Positions 16,322 to 24,922 of a stretch of DNA of 64,000 nucleotides are shown here, in pieces (position 1 is the stretch's first letter; every line of letters begins with the position of its first letter). A program made the translations under genes and the position numbers. Source of the stretch: DASQMT01 sp963839615 (GTDB lineage Bacteria; Actinomycetota; Thermoleophilia; Solirubrobacterales; Solirubrobacteraceae); assembly GCA_963839615.1 (NCBI GenBank), contig CAWIVY010000010.1:434001-498000 (forward strand), given 5' to 3'. The notes under the pieces are model-generated. The model worked only from the letters and a program-made list of their open reading frames with translations, searched no databases and had not been told where the DNA came from.

Positions 16322-17934
16322 ACGGCGGTGCCGCGGATCGACTTCTGGCCGCGCTGGAGCTGCCAGCGGAAGCCGGTCGTCGGCATCGTCCCGAAGTTGC
16401 GCTCCTTGACCGTCCAGAGCCGTTTGAGCGTGACGTCGAAGGCCGACCGGGAGGCTGCGGCGATGCCGTAGCCGTGGCGGTCGAGGTCGAGCTGGTCGAA
16501 CCACGGGTTCAGCCCGCGGTAGTGCGCCATCACCTCGGGCGGCGTCGACGGCTGCAGGTCGTTGCCGGGCAGCAGCCGCCCGCCGGGCATGCGGTAGTTG
16601 ACCTCGCCGACCGTCGCCGAGGTGATCGAGCCCGCGGCGAACTCCGGCGCCACCGCCGGGCCGGCGCCCATGCCGGTGCAGACGTCTCCGGCGACGAAGC
16701 TGTGCACGTCGCCCGCGATGAAGACCACGTCCTCGATCCCCGTCTGCGCGATGTGCTGGAGCAGGTGCTCGCGCTCCTGCGGGTAGCCCTGCCAGGAGTC
16801 GAAACGCGCGAACTGGCCGTCATGGACCCGGTTGGGCATCATCAGCGACTGGCCGCCGATCACCTTCCAGGTCGCCTTGGAGGCGGCGAGCTTCCCTTCG
16901 AGGAAGGCCAGCTGGCGCGCGCCGAGCATCGAGCGCGGCCGGTCCCAGCTGCCGCACGGGTGCGCGATCCGGTCTCCACAGGGCTGGTTGTCGCGGTACT
17001 GGCGCTCGTCGAGCATGATCAGCTCCACGGTGCGCCCATGCCGTTGCGTGCGGTAGATCCGCGAGCGCCCGCGCGGGAACACGGGCATCGACTCGAAGAA
17101 CGCCTGGTAGGAGGCGTCGCGGCGCGCGCGGGAGAAGTCGCTGCGCAGGGTCAGCCCGCCGTCCGGCGCGCCGTTGGCGTAGTTGTTCTGCAGCTCGTGG
17201 TCGTCCCAGGTCGCGACCACCGGGAAGGTCGCGTGCAGCTTTCGCAGCGCGGAGTCGCTGCGGTAGAGCGCGTACTTGGCGCGGTACTCCGGCAGCGTGC
17301 CGGCCTCGCGCACGATGAAGTCGTAGTGCGGGTTCGGCTTGCCGATCGGGTCGCTGCGCACCTCCCTGCCCGCCGTCGTGGCCAGGTAGGACTCCGCGTA
17401 GATGTAGTCGCCCAGGCTGATCACGAAGTCGAGGTCCTCGCGCGCCAGCAGCTCGTAGGCGTTGTAGTAGCCGTGCGTGTAGTCGGCACAGGAGAAGAAG
17501 CCGAAGCGCACCGTCTCGTTCGAGTCGGGCGGAAGCGCCGTCTGGAAGCGCCCCGCCGGGCTGTGGCGGTCGCGGGTCTCGAAGCGGTACCAGTAGCGCC
17601 GGTGCGGCTTGAGGCCCGTCACGCGGGCCTTCACGGAATGGCCGACCGCCGGCGTGGTGAGGATGTCGCGGCGCGCGACGACGTGGCGGAAGCCGGGGTC
17701 GCTCGCGACCTCGAGCCGCACGCGGCCCGCGCCGCCGACCTCGTCGACGACGGTGAGCAGCGTGACGGCATCGGGTGCGGGATCGCCCGAGAGCACGCCC
17801 TGGCGGAAGCGGCCACCGCGCAGCATGTCCGCGGGCCGCCGCCGGCGGCGCTTGGCCGCGAGCGCGTCCTGCGGGGCGAGCACGGCTACGGCTGCGGCGC
17901 CCGATCGAGCCAGGAACTGGCGTCGCGTCGGCAT
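16318..17934 (-). CDS. PhoD-type alkaline phosphatase, Tat-exported
   Basis: A 538-residue secreted phosphodiesterase/phosphomonoesterase of the PhoD family (Ca2+ and Fe3+ dependent in characterised members). Residues 1-27 are a Tat signal: TRRQFLARSGAAAVAVLA. A fibronectin-like N-terminal domain (about 45-140) precedes the metallophosphatase: FGFFSCADY, ISLGDYIYAE, TWDDHELQNNYANG, MLDERQYRDNQPCGD, KVIGGQSLMMPN and FIAGDVHSF. The ATG at 17934 is used because upstream residues break the twin-Arg signal. It is divergent from a TetR gene 86 bp away whose promoter carries a palindrome, so TetR may control it. Confidence 0.93.
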   Translation of the reverse strand: MPTRRQFLARSGAAAVAVLAPQDALAAKRRRRRPADMLRGGRFRQGVLSGDPAPDAVTLLTVVDEVGGAGRVRLEVASDPGFRHVVARRDILTTPAVGHSVKARVTGLKPHRRYWYRFETRDRHSPAGRFQTALPPDSNETVRFGFFSCADYTHGYYNAYELLAREDLDFVISLGDYIYAESYLATTAGREVRSDPIGKPNPHYDFIVREAGTLPEYRAKYALYRSDSALRKLHATFPVVATWDDHELQNNYANGAPDGGLTLRSDFSRARRDASYQAFFESMPVFPRGRSRIYRTQRHGRTVELIMLDERQYRDNQPCGDRIAHPCGSWDRPRSMLGARQLAFLEGKLAASKATWKVIGGQSLMMPNRVHDGQFARFDSWQGYPQEREHLLQHIAQTGIEDVVFIAGDVHSFVAGDVCTGMGAGPAVAPEFAAGSITSATVGEVNYRMPGGRLLPGNDLQPSTPPEVMAHYRGLNPWFDQLDLDRHGYGIAAASRSAFDVTLKRLWTVKERNFGTMPTTGFRWQLQRGQKSIRGTAV

Positions 17935-17983
17935 GATCGAAATCAACACGGCGAACCGGCGGATGGTGCGGCACGCGAGGCGC

Positions 17984-18012
17984 TTGACTCGGAAGTGAGT
18001 CATTACTAACGT
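17984..18012 (+). promoter_or_regulatory. Promoter and likely TetR operator
   Basis: -35 TTGACT (17984-17989), 17-bp spacer, -10 TAACGT (18007-18012), then seven bases to the GTG at 18020. The perfect dyad TGACTC-GGAAGT-GAGTCA (17985-18002) overlaps the -35 and spacer, which suggests autorepression. Confidence 0.65.
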
Positions 18013-18019
18013 TGGTCGG

Positions 18020-18601
18020 GTGAGCTCGCCACAGCCCACCCGCACCCGCAGGTCCGCCGAGGACCGGCGCGAGGAGATCGTCGCGCTCGCGATCGAGCAG
18101 TTCGCGCGCAGCGGCTACAAGGGCACCTCGACCGACGCGATCGCGCGCGAGGCCGGGATCTCCCAGCCCTACCTGTTCCGGCTCTTCAAGACGAAGCGCG
18201 AGCTCTTCCTCGCCTGTCACGACGTGGCGGACGGACGCGTCTTCGACACGTTCCGCGCCGCCGCGGAAGGCGTCCCGCAGGACGAGGTGCTGGCGGCCAT
18301 GGGCCGGGCATACACCGAGCAGCTGCTGGTCGACAGGACCGCGCTGCTGTTCGAGATGCAGAGCTATGCCGCCTGCTCCGATCCCGTGATCCGGGCGCAC
18401 GTGCGCGCGAGCTACGGCAGGATCGTGAACGAGGTCACGCGGCTGTCCGGCGCGCCGCCCGAGGAGGTCTGGCAGTTCTTCTCCCACGGGATGCTCCTGA
18501 ACGTGATCGCGTCGCTCGACCTCAAGGAGATCGCGGATCAGGAGGAATGGGCGAAGGCGTGGTGCCGGCCGGGCGAGCTGATCCGGAAGCTGAACGAATG
18601 A
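18020..18601 (+). CDS. TetR-family transcriptional regulator
   Basis: A 193-residue repressor. Residues 14-60 are the TetR HTH: RREEIVALAIEQFARSGYKGTSTDAIAREAGISQPYLFRLFKTKRELFL is the whole domain, with recognition helix QPYLFRLF. The ligand domain is Ala/Leu-rich without a recognisable inducer site. GTG at 18020 fits the promoter seven bases upstream. The thioesterase gene overlaps its stop (ATGA) and folK overlaps that, so three genes form one unit. Targets are probably its own promoter and the divergent PhoD gene; a link to acyl-CoA thioesters is suggested by the downstream enzyme. Confidence 0.92.
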   Translation: MSSPQPTRTRRSAEDRREEIVALAIEQFARSGYKGTSTDAIAREAGISQPYLFRLFKTKRELFLACHDVADGRVFDTFRAAAEGVPQDEVLAAMGRAYTEQLLVDRTALLFEMQSYAACSDPVIRAHVRASYGRIVNEVTRLSGAPPEEVWQFFSHGMLLNVIASLDLKEIADQEEWAKAWCRPGELIRKLNE

Positions 18602-19431
18602 CGGCCGTCTCGCCGGGCGACGCCACGCACCACTTCGACGCCGACACCGCGCTCGAGCCGCTCGCCGAGCGACGCTGGCGGGCATGGGCGCCGGACCACT
18701 GGTTCGTCGGCCGCGGGCCGAACGGGGGCTTCCTGGCGGCGGTCGCGGCACGGGCGGCGGAGACGGCCGCCGGCCGGCCGCTGCGCTCGCTGGCGCTGCA
18801 CTTCGCCGCCGCGCCGGTCGTGGGTCCGCTCGACGTGGCCGTCGAGCTGGAGCGCGAGGGGCGCTCGTACACCGCCGCCTCGGTGCGGATCGAGCAGGAC
18901 GGGCTGCCGATGACGATCGGGCTCGCGACGCTCGGCGAGATGCCGGCGGACGGCGCCGCCTGGGACGCCGCGGTCATGCCCGCGGCGATGCCGCTGGAGT
19001 CGACGGAGCGCGTCCCGCTCGAGCAGGCCGGCATCCCCGCGTTCGCGCGCAACTACGACATGCGCTGGGCGCTCGGGTCGCAGCCGGGTGCCGCGGGCGC
19101 GGTGCCCGAGAGCGGCGGCTGGATCCGCAGCACCGAGCCGCGCCTGCTCGACGCGCCGCTCGTAGCGGCGATGACCGACGCCTGGGCGCCGACGGCGTTC
19201 GTCGCGCTCGGGCGCTTCGTCGCGGCTCCGACGCTCGACCTGACGGTCCACATCCGCCGTCCGCTCCCCGTCGCCGGGATGGCGCCCGAGGACTACGTGC
19301 TCGGCCGCTTCTCGAGCCGGCTGTCCGTCGCCGGCGTCTGGGAGGAGGACGGCGAGCTGTGGACGCCCGGCGGCGAGTTGATCGTGCAGTCGCGTCAGCT
19401 CGCCCTGGTGCGGGAGCTGCGGGGGGCGTGA
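18598..19431 (+). CDS. Acyl-CoA thioesterase, TesB-like double hotdog
   Basis: A 277-residue protein with two hotdog halves, hydrolysing acyl-CoA to acid and CoA. The N-half has WFVGRGPNGGFLAAVAARAAE and LHFAAAPVVGPLDVAVE; the C-half has TDAWAPTAFVALG, LDLTVHIRRPLP and YVLGRFSSRLSVAGVWEEDGELW, the last matching the TesB-type motif that ends with the D/E-x-L-W segment. ATG at 18598 overlaps the TetR stop. Substrate chain length cannot be read from sequence. folK begins at the overlapping GTGA. Confidence 0.85.
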   Translation: MTAVSPGDATHHFDADTALEPLAERRWRAWAPDHWFVGRGPNGGFLAAVAARAAETAAGRPLRSLALHFAAAPVVGPLDVAVELEREGRSYTAASVRIEQDGLPMTIGLATLGEMPADGAAWDAAVMPAAMPLESTERVPLEQAGIPAFARNYDMRWALGSQPGAAGAVPESGGWIRSTEPRLLDAPLVAAMTDAWAPTAFVALGRFVAAPTLDLTVHIRRPLPVAGMAPEDYVLGRFSSRLSVAGVWEEDGELWTPGGELIVQSRQLALVRELRGA

Positions 19432-19952
19432 CCCGCGCGGGCTACCTCGGGCTGGGCTCGAACGTCGGCGACCGGCGGGCGAACCTGCAGGCCGCGGCGG
19501 ATGCCCTCCCGGGCCACGGCGTCGAGGTGCTCGCCTCCTCCTCGGTCTACGAGACCGAGCCCGTCGGCGAGGTGCTCGAGCAGCCCGACTTCTACAACGC
19601 GTGCGTTCGCGTGCGGACCGCGCTGGAGCCGGAGCCGCTGCTCGATGCCTGCAAGGCGGTCGAGCGCGAGCTGGGCCGGATCGCGGGCGGCGTTCGCCAC
19701 GGGCCGCGCCCGATCGACGTCGACCTGCTGCTGCTCGGGGACGAGACGTACAGCTCGGAGCGGCTCGAGCTCCCGCACGCCCAGGTCACCGGCCGCCGCT
19801 TCGTGCTGGTGCCGCTGCTCGAGCTGGAGCCCGGCCTGATCGTCCCGGGCAGCGGCTCCGCCGCGGATGCGTTGACCGCGCTCGCCGACGATGCGGCCGT
19901 GCGCCGCGCCGGCGCGCCGCTCGCGGTGGACGCGGGCGCTCGCCGGCCCTAG
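19428..19952 (+). CDS. folK: 2-amino-4-hydroxy-6-hydroxymethyldihydropteridine diphosphokinase
   Basis: A 174-residue HPPK transferring pyrophosphate from ATP to 6-hydroxymethyl-dihydropterin, the step before FolP. Motifs are YLGLGSNVGDR at the start, SSVYETEPVG, PDFYNACVRV, GRIAGGVRHGPRPIDVDLLL (Mg/ATP site) and LPHAQVTGRRFVLVPL. GTG start overlaps the thioesterase stop. It is separated from folP-folB by the PhoD and TetR genes, an unusual split of the folate set. Confidence 0.95.
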   Translation: MTRAGYLGLGSNVGDRRANLQAAADALPGHGVEVLASSSVYETEPVGEVLEQPDFYNACVRVRTALEPEPLLDACKAVERELGRIAGGVRHGPRPIDVDLLLLGDETYSSERLELPHAQVTGRRFVLVPLLELEPGLIVPGSGSAADALTALADDAAVRRAGAPLAVDAGARRP

Positions 19953-19964
19953 CGGTCCCTCCAT

Positions 19965-19970
19965 TAGCCT
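19965..19970 (+). promoter_or_regulatory. -10 hexamer TAGCCT for a leaderless mRNA
   Basis: TAGCCT ends six bases before the GTG at 19977, with no SD between. It separates the secreted-protein gene from the folK operon. Confidence 0.45.
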
Positions 19971-19976
19971 TGAACC

Positions 19977-21815
19977 GTGAGGAGGGCCGGACCCGTCCGT
20001 CGCGCCGGCGCGATCGTGTTCGCGGCGGCGTCGCTCGTGGTCGCGGCGGCGCCCGCAGCCGCGGCGACGACGTATTGCGTCGGCCTCGACCATCCGGGCT
20101 GCGTGGTCAGGCCGACGGCGGCCGAAGCGTTCGAGGACGCCGTCGACGGCGACCGGATCGAGCTCGGGCAGCTCACCGCCACGGCGGCGCTCGACGACGC
20201 CGGACGCGACCTCGACGTGATGGGCTCCGGTGAGGGCGTGACGGTGCTCGCGGGCGGGCTGACGCTCTCCGACCCCGCCTCCGAGGTCACCGCCGCGACC
20301 ATCGACGGGCTCGATCTGGCGGGCAGCGCGCGTCGGGTGCGCGTCGCGGGAACGGCCGTGCTGCACGACGGCGCGCTCCTCGCCTCCGCCGCGGTCACGG
20401 ACGGCGTCGACGCCGCGGATGGCGTGTCGCGGCTCGAGACGGTCGTGCTCGACGCGACCGCGGGACCGGGCCTGCACGTCGCCTGCGGTGCCCGGCTCGA
20501 CGCGCGGCACGTGACCGTCGCCGGCACGCCGGACGCCGCGGTCACGACCGCATGCGCCGACAGCGAGGCGCACATCGCCGACGCGATCCTCTGGGCGCCG
20601 TTCGACGGCCCGGGCACGGTCGTCACGTCGTACAGCGACTACCCCGCGATCGCCGGGCGGACGGATGGCCCGGGGGACCGCCACGTCGCTCCGGGCTTCG
20701 CGCCGGGCAGCCTGCGCCTCCCGGCCGGCTCCCCGCTGCTCGACGCGGGCACGCCCGCGGGGCTGGCCGAGACCGAGTGGCCCGAGGATCGCGACGACCT
20801 CCCGCGCATCGCGGACGGCAACGGCGACGGGGTCCTCGCGCGCGACCCGGGCGCGTTCGAGCTGCAGCCGCCCGCCGTGCCGCTCCCCGCCGGCAACCTG
20901 CTGCGCGACCCGGGCGCCGAGGAGGGCGGCGCGTGGGCGGCGGCGGACGGCTTCGCGCGCGAGCGCTACGGGGCGTTCCCGTTCCCCTCGGCTGCCGCCG
21001 GCGCCGCGCTCGGCGCGGGCGCCACGTTCTTCGCCGGCGGCGTTGCGCCCGCGAGCAGCGCCGTCCAACAGGTGGACCTCACGGGCTTCGCGCCGGAGAT
21101 CGACCGCGGCGTCGCGACGGTCTCGCTCTCCGGGCTGCTCGGCGGCTACCGGGCCGACGCCGACGCGGGCTGGGTCGAGGCCTCGTTCCTCGATCCCGCG
21201 GGACAGCCGCTGGGCGCGCCGCTCACGCTCGCCGGACCGGCCGCCGCAGCGCGCGCGAACGCGACGACCCTGCTCCCGCGGGGCCGCACCGACGCGATCC
21301 CCCCGCTGGCGCGCTCGGTCGCGGTGACGTTGCGGGCGTCGCGCACGACCGGCGGCTACAGCGACGCGTACTTCGACAACGTCGGCCTGACCGTCTCGGC
21401 TCCCGGGGCGCCGCCTCCGCCCGCGGTCCCCGGCCCGGGCGACCCGCCGGTCAAGCCATTCGCCGGGATCCGCGTGCTCACGGGCGTGGCGAGGGTCGAC
21501 CGCAAGGGCCGGATCGCGATGCGGCTGGCGTGCGTCGACGGCACCGTCGGCCGCTGCTCCGGCGTGGTGACCCTCAGGGGCGCGCTGCGACGGGGCGCCA
21601 GGCCGGAGCCGCTCGCGATCGCCGGCGTCTCGGTCGGCCCGGGCGCGACGGGCCGTGTGCACCTGTCGCTTCCCCGCCGCGCGCGCCGCGCCGTGCGGAC
21701 GCGGCGGCGCATACGCATGACGCTCTTCGCCGCCGTACGTGACGGGCAGGGGCTGACGCGGGTGTCGACGGTGCCGGTGATCGTGAAGTGGCGCAAGCCG
21801 CAACGCCGGCGCTGA
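19977..21815 (+). CDS. Secreted protein with beta-helix-like region, function unknown
   Basis: A 612-residue exported protein. Residues 1-30 are a signal peptide (RRAGPVRRAG, then a hydrophobic stretch ending AAAATT). Residues 35-290 have short repeated strands of the kind seen in right-handed beta-helix (choice-of-anchor, pectate-lyase-like) proteins, ending with RDPGAFELQPP, a common end of such domains. Residues 300-455 look like a jelly-roll carbohydrate-binding-like domain (NLLRDPGAEEG, YFDNVGLTV). A Pro-rich linker precedes a C-terminal basic beta domain (residues 490-612). No catalytic site is evident. GTG at 19977 is the start. Confidence 0.75.
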   Translation: MRRAGPVRRAGAIVFAAASLVVAAAPAAAATTYCVGLDHPGCVVRPTAAEAFEDAVDGDRIELGQLTATAALDDAGRDLDVMGSGEGVTVLAGGLTLSDPASEVTAATIDGLDLAGSARRVRVAGTAVLHDGALLASAAVTDGVDAADGVSRLETVVLDATAGPGLHVACGARLDARHVTVAGTPDAAVTTACADSEAHIADAILWAPFDGPGTVVTSYSDYPAIAGRTDGPGDRHVAPGFAPGSLRLPAGSPLLDAGTPAGLAETEWPEDRDDLPRIADGNGDGVLARDPGAFELQPPAVPLPAGNLLRDPGAEEGGAWAAADGFARERYGAFPFPSAAAGAALGAGATFFAGGVAPASSAVQQVDLTGFAPEIDRGVATVSLSGLLGGYRADADAGWVEASFLDPAGQPLGAPLTLAGPAAAARANATTLLPRGRTDAIPPLARSVAVTLRASRTTGGYSDAYFDNVGLTVSAPGAPPPPAVPGPGDPPVKPFAGIRVLTGVARVDRKGRIAMRLACVDGTVGRCSGVVTLRGALRRGARPEPLAIAGVSVGPGATGRVHLSLPRRARRAVRTRRRIRMTLFAAVRDGQGLTRVSTVPVIVKWRKPQRRR

Positions 21816-22550
21816 TCAGCCGGGCAGCCACTCGGCGGGCAGCGTCCCCGCCGGCACGGCGCCCGGATACGACGGGTACCAGCGGAAGGCCAGCGCGGCC
21901 GCCGGGCGGTCGTCGAACAGCGGCCGCACGTCCTCCACGGTGAGCAGCAGGCGCAGGCTCGCGCCGATCTGCAGGTCCGCCGCGTTGGCGCGCTCGCCGC
22001 CGAGCGTGCCGCGCGCGATCCAGCGGTCGATGCGTTCGGCGTGGAACGGCAGCGAGAGGAGGTCGGCCCGGACCTCCGGGTCGCGCGCGCCGTTGGCCTG
22101 CTGCGCCATCAGCGCCACCAGCGGAGCGCTCGCCAGTGCCAGCGGGCGGGGAACCGGGAGCTTCGCGCCGTCCGTGTACGCGTCGATCGCCCCGGGAGCG
22201 CGCCGCAGCGCGGCCCAGAGCACGCGCCGGACCAGCGGCTGGAGCACCTCGTCGCCCCACTCCTCCGCACGCGCGACCTCCGCGCCGGACTCGTCGTCGG
22301 GGGGCAGCAGCGGCGGCTGCTCGACGCGCTCCTCGAGCGCGCGCAGGATCGCCCGCGAGCCGACCACGCGCGCGCCGTCGTCGAACGTCACGCCGGGCAC
22401 CGAGCCGGCGCCGAAGCGAATCCGCTGGGGCAGCCGGTGGAGGATCGGGATCAGCTCGACGCGCCGATACGGGACGCCCTTGAGCTCGAGCGCCTTCGCG
22501 ACGACCGCGCAGGGATGCGAGGCGGGGATTGCGTACAGCACGGCGGTCAT
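21816..22550 (-). CDS. Glutathione S-transferase-fold protein
   Basis: A 244-residue two-domain protein. Residues 1-80 are a thioredoxin-like GST N-domain (SHPCAVVAKALELKGVPYRRVEL, VPGVTFDDGARVVGSRAI with the cis-Pro and the conserved Ser of the thiol site). The rest is a helical GST C-domain (ANAADLQIGASLRLLL). Actinobacteria mostly use mycothiol instead of glutathione, so the cosubstrate is uncertain. Stop codons with the secreted-protein gene face each other in TGATCA. It diverges from coaX over only 24 bp, with TATGCT nine bases before its ATG on the minus strand. Confidence 0.8.
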   Translation of the reverse strand: MTAVLYAIPASHPCAVVAKALELKGVPYRRVELIPILHRLPQRIRFGAGSVPGVTFDDGARVVGSRAILRALEERVEQPPLLPPDDESGAEVARAEEWGDEVLQPLVRRVLWAALRRAPGAIDAYTDGAKLPVPRPLALASAPLVALMAQQANGARDPEVRADLLSLPFHAERIDRWIARGTLGGERANAADLQIGASLRLLLTVEDVRPLFDDRPAAALAFRWYPSYPGAVPAGTLPAEWLPG

Positions 22551-22559
22551 GGCGGGCCG

Positions 22560-22567
22560 AGCATAAT
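22560..22567. promoter_or_regulatory. Overlapping divergent -10 elements
   Basis: AGCATAAT gives CATAAT on the plus strand (22562-22567, seven bases before the GTG at 22575) and TATGCT on the minus strand (22565-22560, nine bases before the ATG at 22550). Start codons are 24 bp apart. Confidence 0.5.
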
Positions 22568-22574
22568 CCAGCCC

Positions 22575-23342
22575 GTGCTCCTGGTCGTCGACGTCGGCAA
22601 CACGCAGACCCACCTCGGTGCCTTCCGCGGCGACGAGCTGGTCAACGACTGGCGCTTCGCGACCGTGCGCGAGTCGACGGCCGACGAGCTCGGCGCCCGG
22701 TTGCGCAGCCTGCTCGCCCTGCGCGAGCTCGCCTTCGCCGACCTCGACGCCTCGATCCTCTCCGCGACCGTCCCGCAGCTGCGCCCGGAGTGGACCGCGA
22801 TGGCCGCGCGCTACCTCGGGCACGAGATGCCGGTCGTCGGTCCCGGGATGCGCACCGGCATGCCGATCCGGATGGACAACCCGCGCGAGGTGGGCGCCGA
22901 CCGGCTGGTCAACGCGGTCGCCGCCTTCGAGCACGTCGGCGGCCCGTGCGTGATCGTCGACTTCGGCACCGCGATCACCTACGACATCGTCAGCGCGGGC
23001 GGCGAGTACGTCGGCGGCATCATCGCGCCGGGCGTCGAGATCTCGATGGAGGCGCTGACGAGCCGCGCGGCGGCGATCCCGAAGATCGACCTCACGCCGC
23101 CGCGCGCGCTGATCGGCAAGTCGACCGTCGAGGCGATCCGCTCCGGCGTGATCTACGGCTTCGCCGCCCAGGTCGACGGGATGCTCAAGCGCCTGCGCGA
23201 CGAGCTTGGGCAGGACACGGCCGCGATCGCCACGGGCGGCCTGGCCGACGCGATCGTGCCGTTCTGCGAGCTGATCGACGAGATCGACCCGCTGCTCACG
23301 CTCACGGGCCTGAGGCTGATCCACGAGCGCAACGCAACCTAA
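22575..23342 (+). CDS. coaX: Type III pantothenate kinase
   Basis: A 255-residue CoaX, phosphorylating pantothenate in the first step of CoA synthesis; unlike CoaA it needs a monovalent cation and is not feedback-inhibited. Motifs are DVGNTQTHLG (phosphate 1), GADRLVNAVAA, VDFGTAITYDIV and GGIIAPGVEISMEAL, with TGGLA near the end. GTG at 22575 gives the usual N-terminus LLVVDVGNT. CATAAT lies seven bases upstream. Confidence 0.95.
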   Translation: MLLVVDVGNTQTHLGAFRGDELVNDWRFATVRESTADELGARLRSLLALRELAFADLDASILSATVPQLRPEWTAMAARYLGHEMPVVGPGMRTGMPIRMDNPREVGADRLVNAVAAFEHVGGPCVIVDFGTAITYDIVSAGGEYVGGIIAPGVEISMEALTSRAAAIPKIDLTPPRALIGKSTVEAIRSGVIYGFAAQVDGMLKRLRDELGQDTAAIATGGLADAIVPFCELIDEIDPLLTLTGLRLIHERNAT

Positions 23343-23364
23343 GCGGTGCCAGCCCCCCTTTAGG
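23338..23364 (+). repeat. 27-bp hairpin repeat, copy 1
   Basis: Begins CCTAAGCGGTGCCAGCC and ends TTTAGG. It matches 47773-47799 at 24 of 27 positions. It includes the coaX stop and its last bases form the dus -10 (TAGGAT). Confidence 0.7.
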
Positions 23365-23366
23365 AT
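23361..23366 (+). promoter_or_regulatory. -10 hexamer TAGGAT for a leaderless mRNA
   Basis: TAGGAT ends seven bases before the ATG at 23374; no SD is present. Confidence 0.5.
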
Positions 23367-23373
23367 TGGCGCC

Positions 23374-24363
<990 letters not shown>

Positions 24364-24390
24364 GAACGCTGCTACCATGCGCCGCCGTTC

Positions 24391-24408
24391 AGCCCGCCCT
24401 GGCGGGCT
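24391..24408 (+). terminator. Hairpin upstream of greA
   Basis: Perfect 8-bp stem AGCCCGCC / GGCGGGCT with a two-base loop, followed by TCCGTATT. It may end dus transcription or sit in the greA leader; the T-run is weak. Confidence 0.4.
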
Positions 24409-24444
24409 TCCGTATTCAAGGACCCGACTTTCCAAGGACGACGC

Positions 24445-24918
24445 ATGCAGAAGGACGTCATCCTCACCCCCGAGGGACTCGAGAAACTCAAGCAGGAGAT
24501 CGAGCACCTCTCCGTCACCCGCCGCCGCGAGGTCGCAGAGCGCATCAAGGAAGCGCGGGAGTTCGGCGACATCTCGGAGAACTCCGAGTACGACGACGCC
24601 AAGAACGAGCAGGCGATGCTCGAGTCGCGGATCGCGCAGCTCGAGGACAAGCTCCGCTCCGCGCAGGTGATCGACGCCTCCGAGCTCGACAACAACGTCG
24701 TCCGCGTCGGGTCGCTCGTCTCGGTCAAGGACGAGAAGAGCAAGTCGTTCCACTACACGATCGTGGGCTCGACCGAGGCCGACCCGAGCGCCAACCGGCT
24801 CTCGAACGAGTCGCCGGTCGGCAAGGCGCTGATCGGCCGCAAGAAGGGGGACGCGGTCTCCGTCCCGACCCCCAAGGGCGAGCGCAAGCTCACCATCTCG
24901 AAGATCAGCGTCGCCTAG
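24445..24918 (+). CDS. greA: Transcription elongation factor GreA
   Basis: A 157-residue GreA that enters the RNA polymerase secondary channel and stimulates cleavage of backtracked RNA. Residues 1-75 are the coiled coil with the tip acidic pair in GDISENSEYDDAKNEQ; residues 80-157 are the FKBP-like domain (VGSLVSVKDE, SPVGKALIGRKKGD). Length is typical. AAGGAC before the ATG is a plausible SD. lysS starts four bases after its stop. Confidence 0.96.
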   Translation: MQKDVILTPEGLEKLKQEIEHLSVTRRREVAERIKEAREFGDISENSEYDDAKNEQAMLESRIAQLEDKLRSAQVIDASELDNNVVRVGSLVSVKDEKSKSFHYTIVGSTEADPSANRLSNESPVGKALIGRKKGDAVSVPTPKGERKLTISKISVA

Positions 24919-24922
24919 ACCG

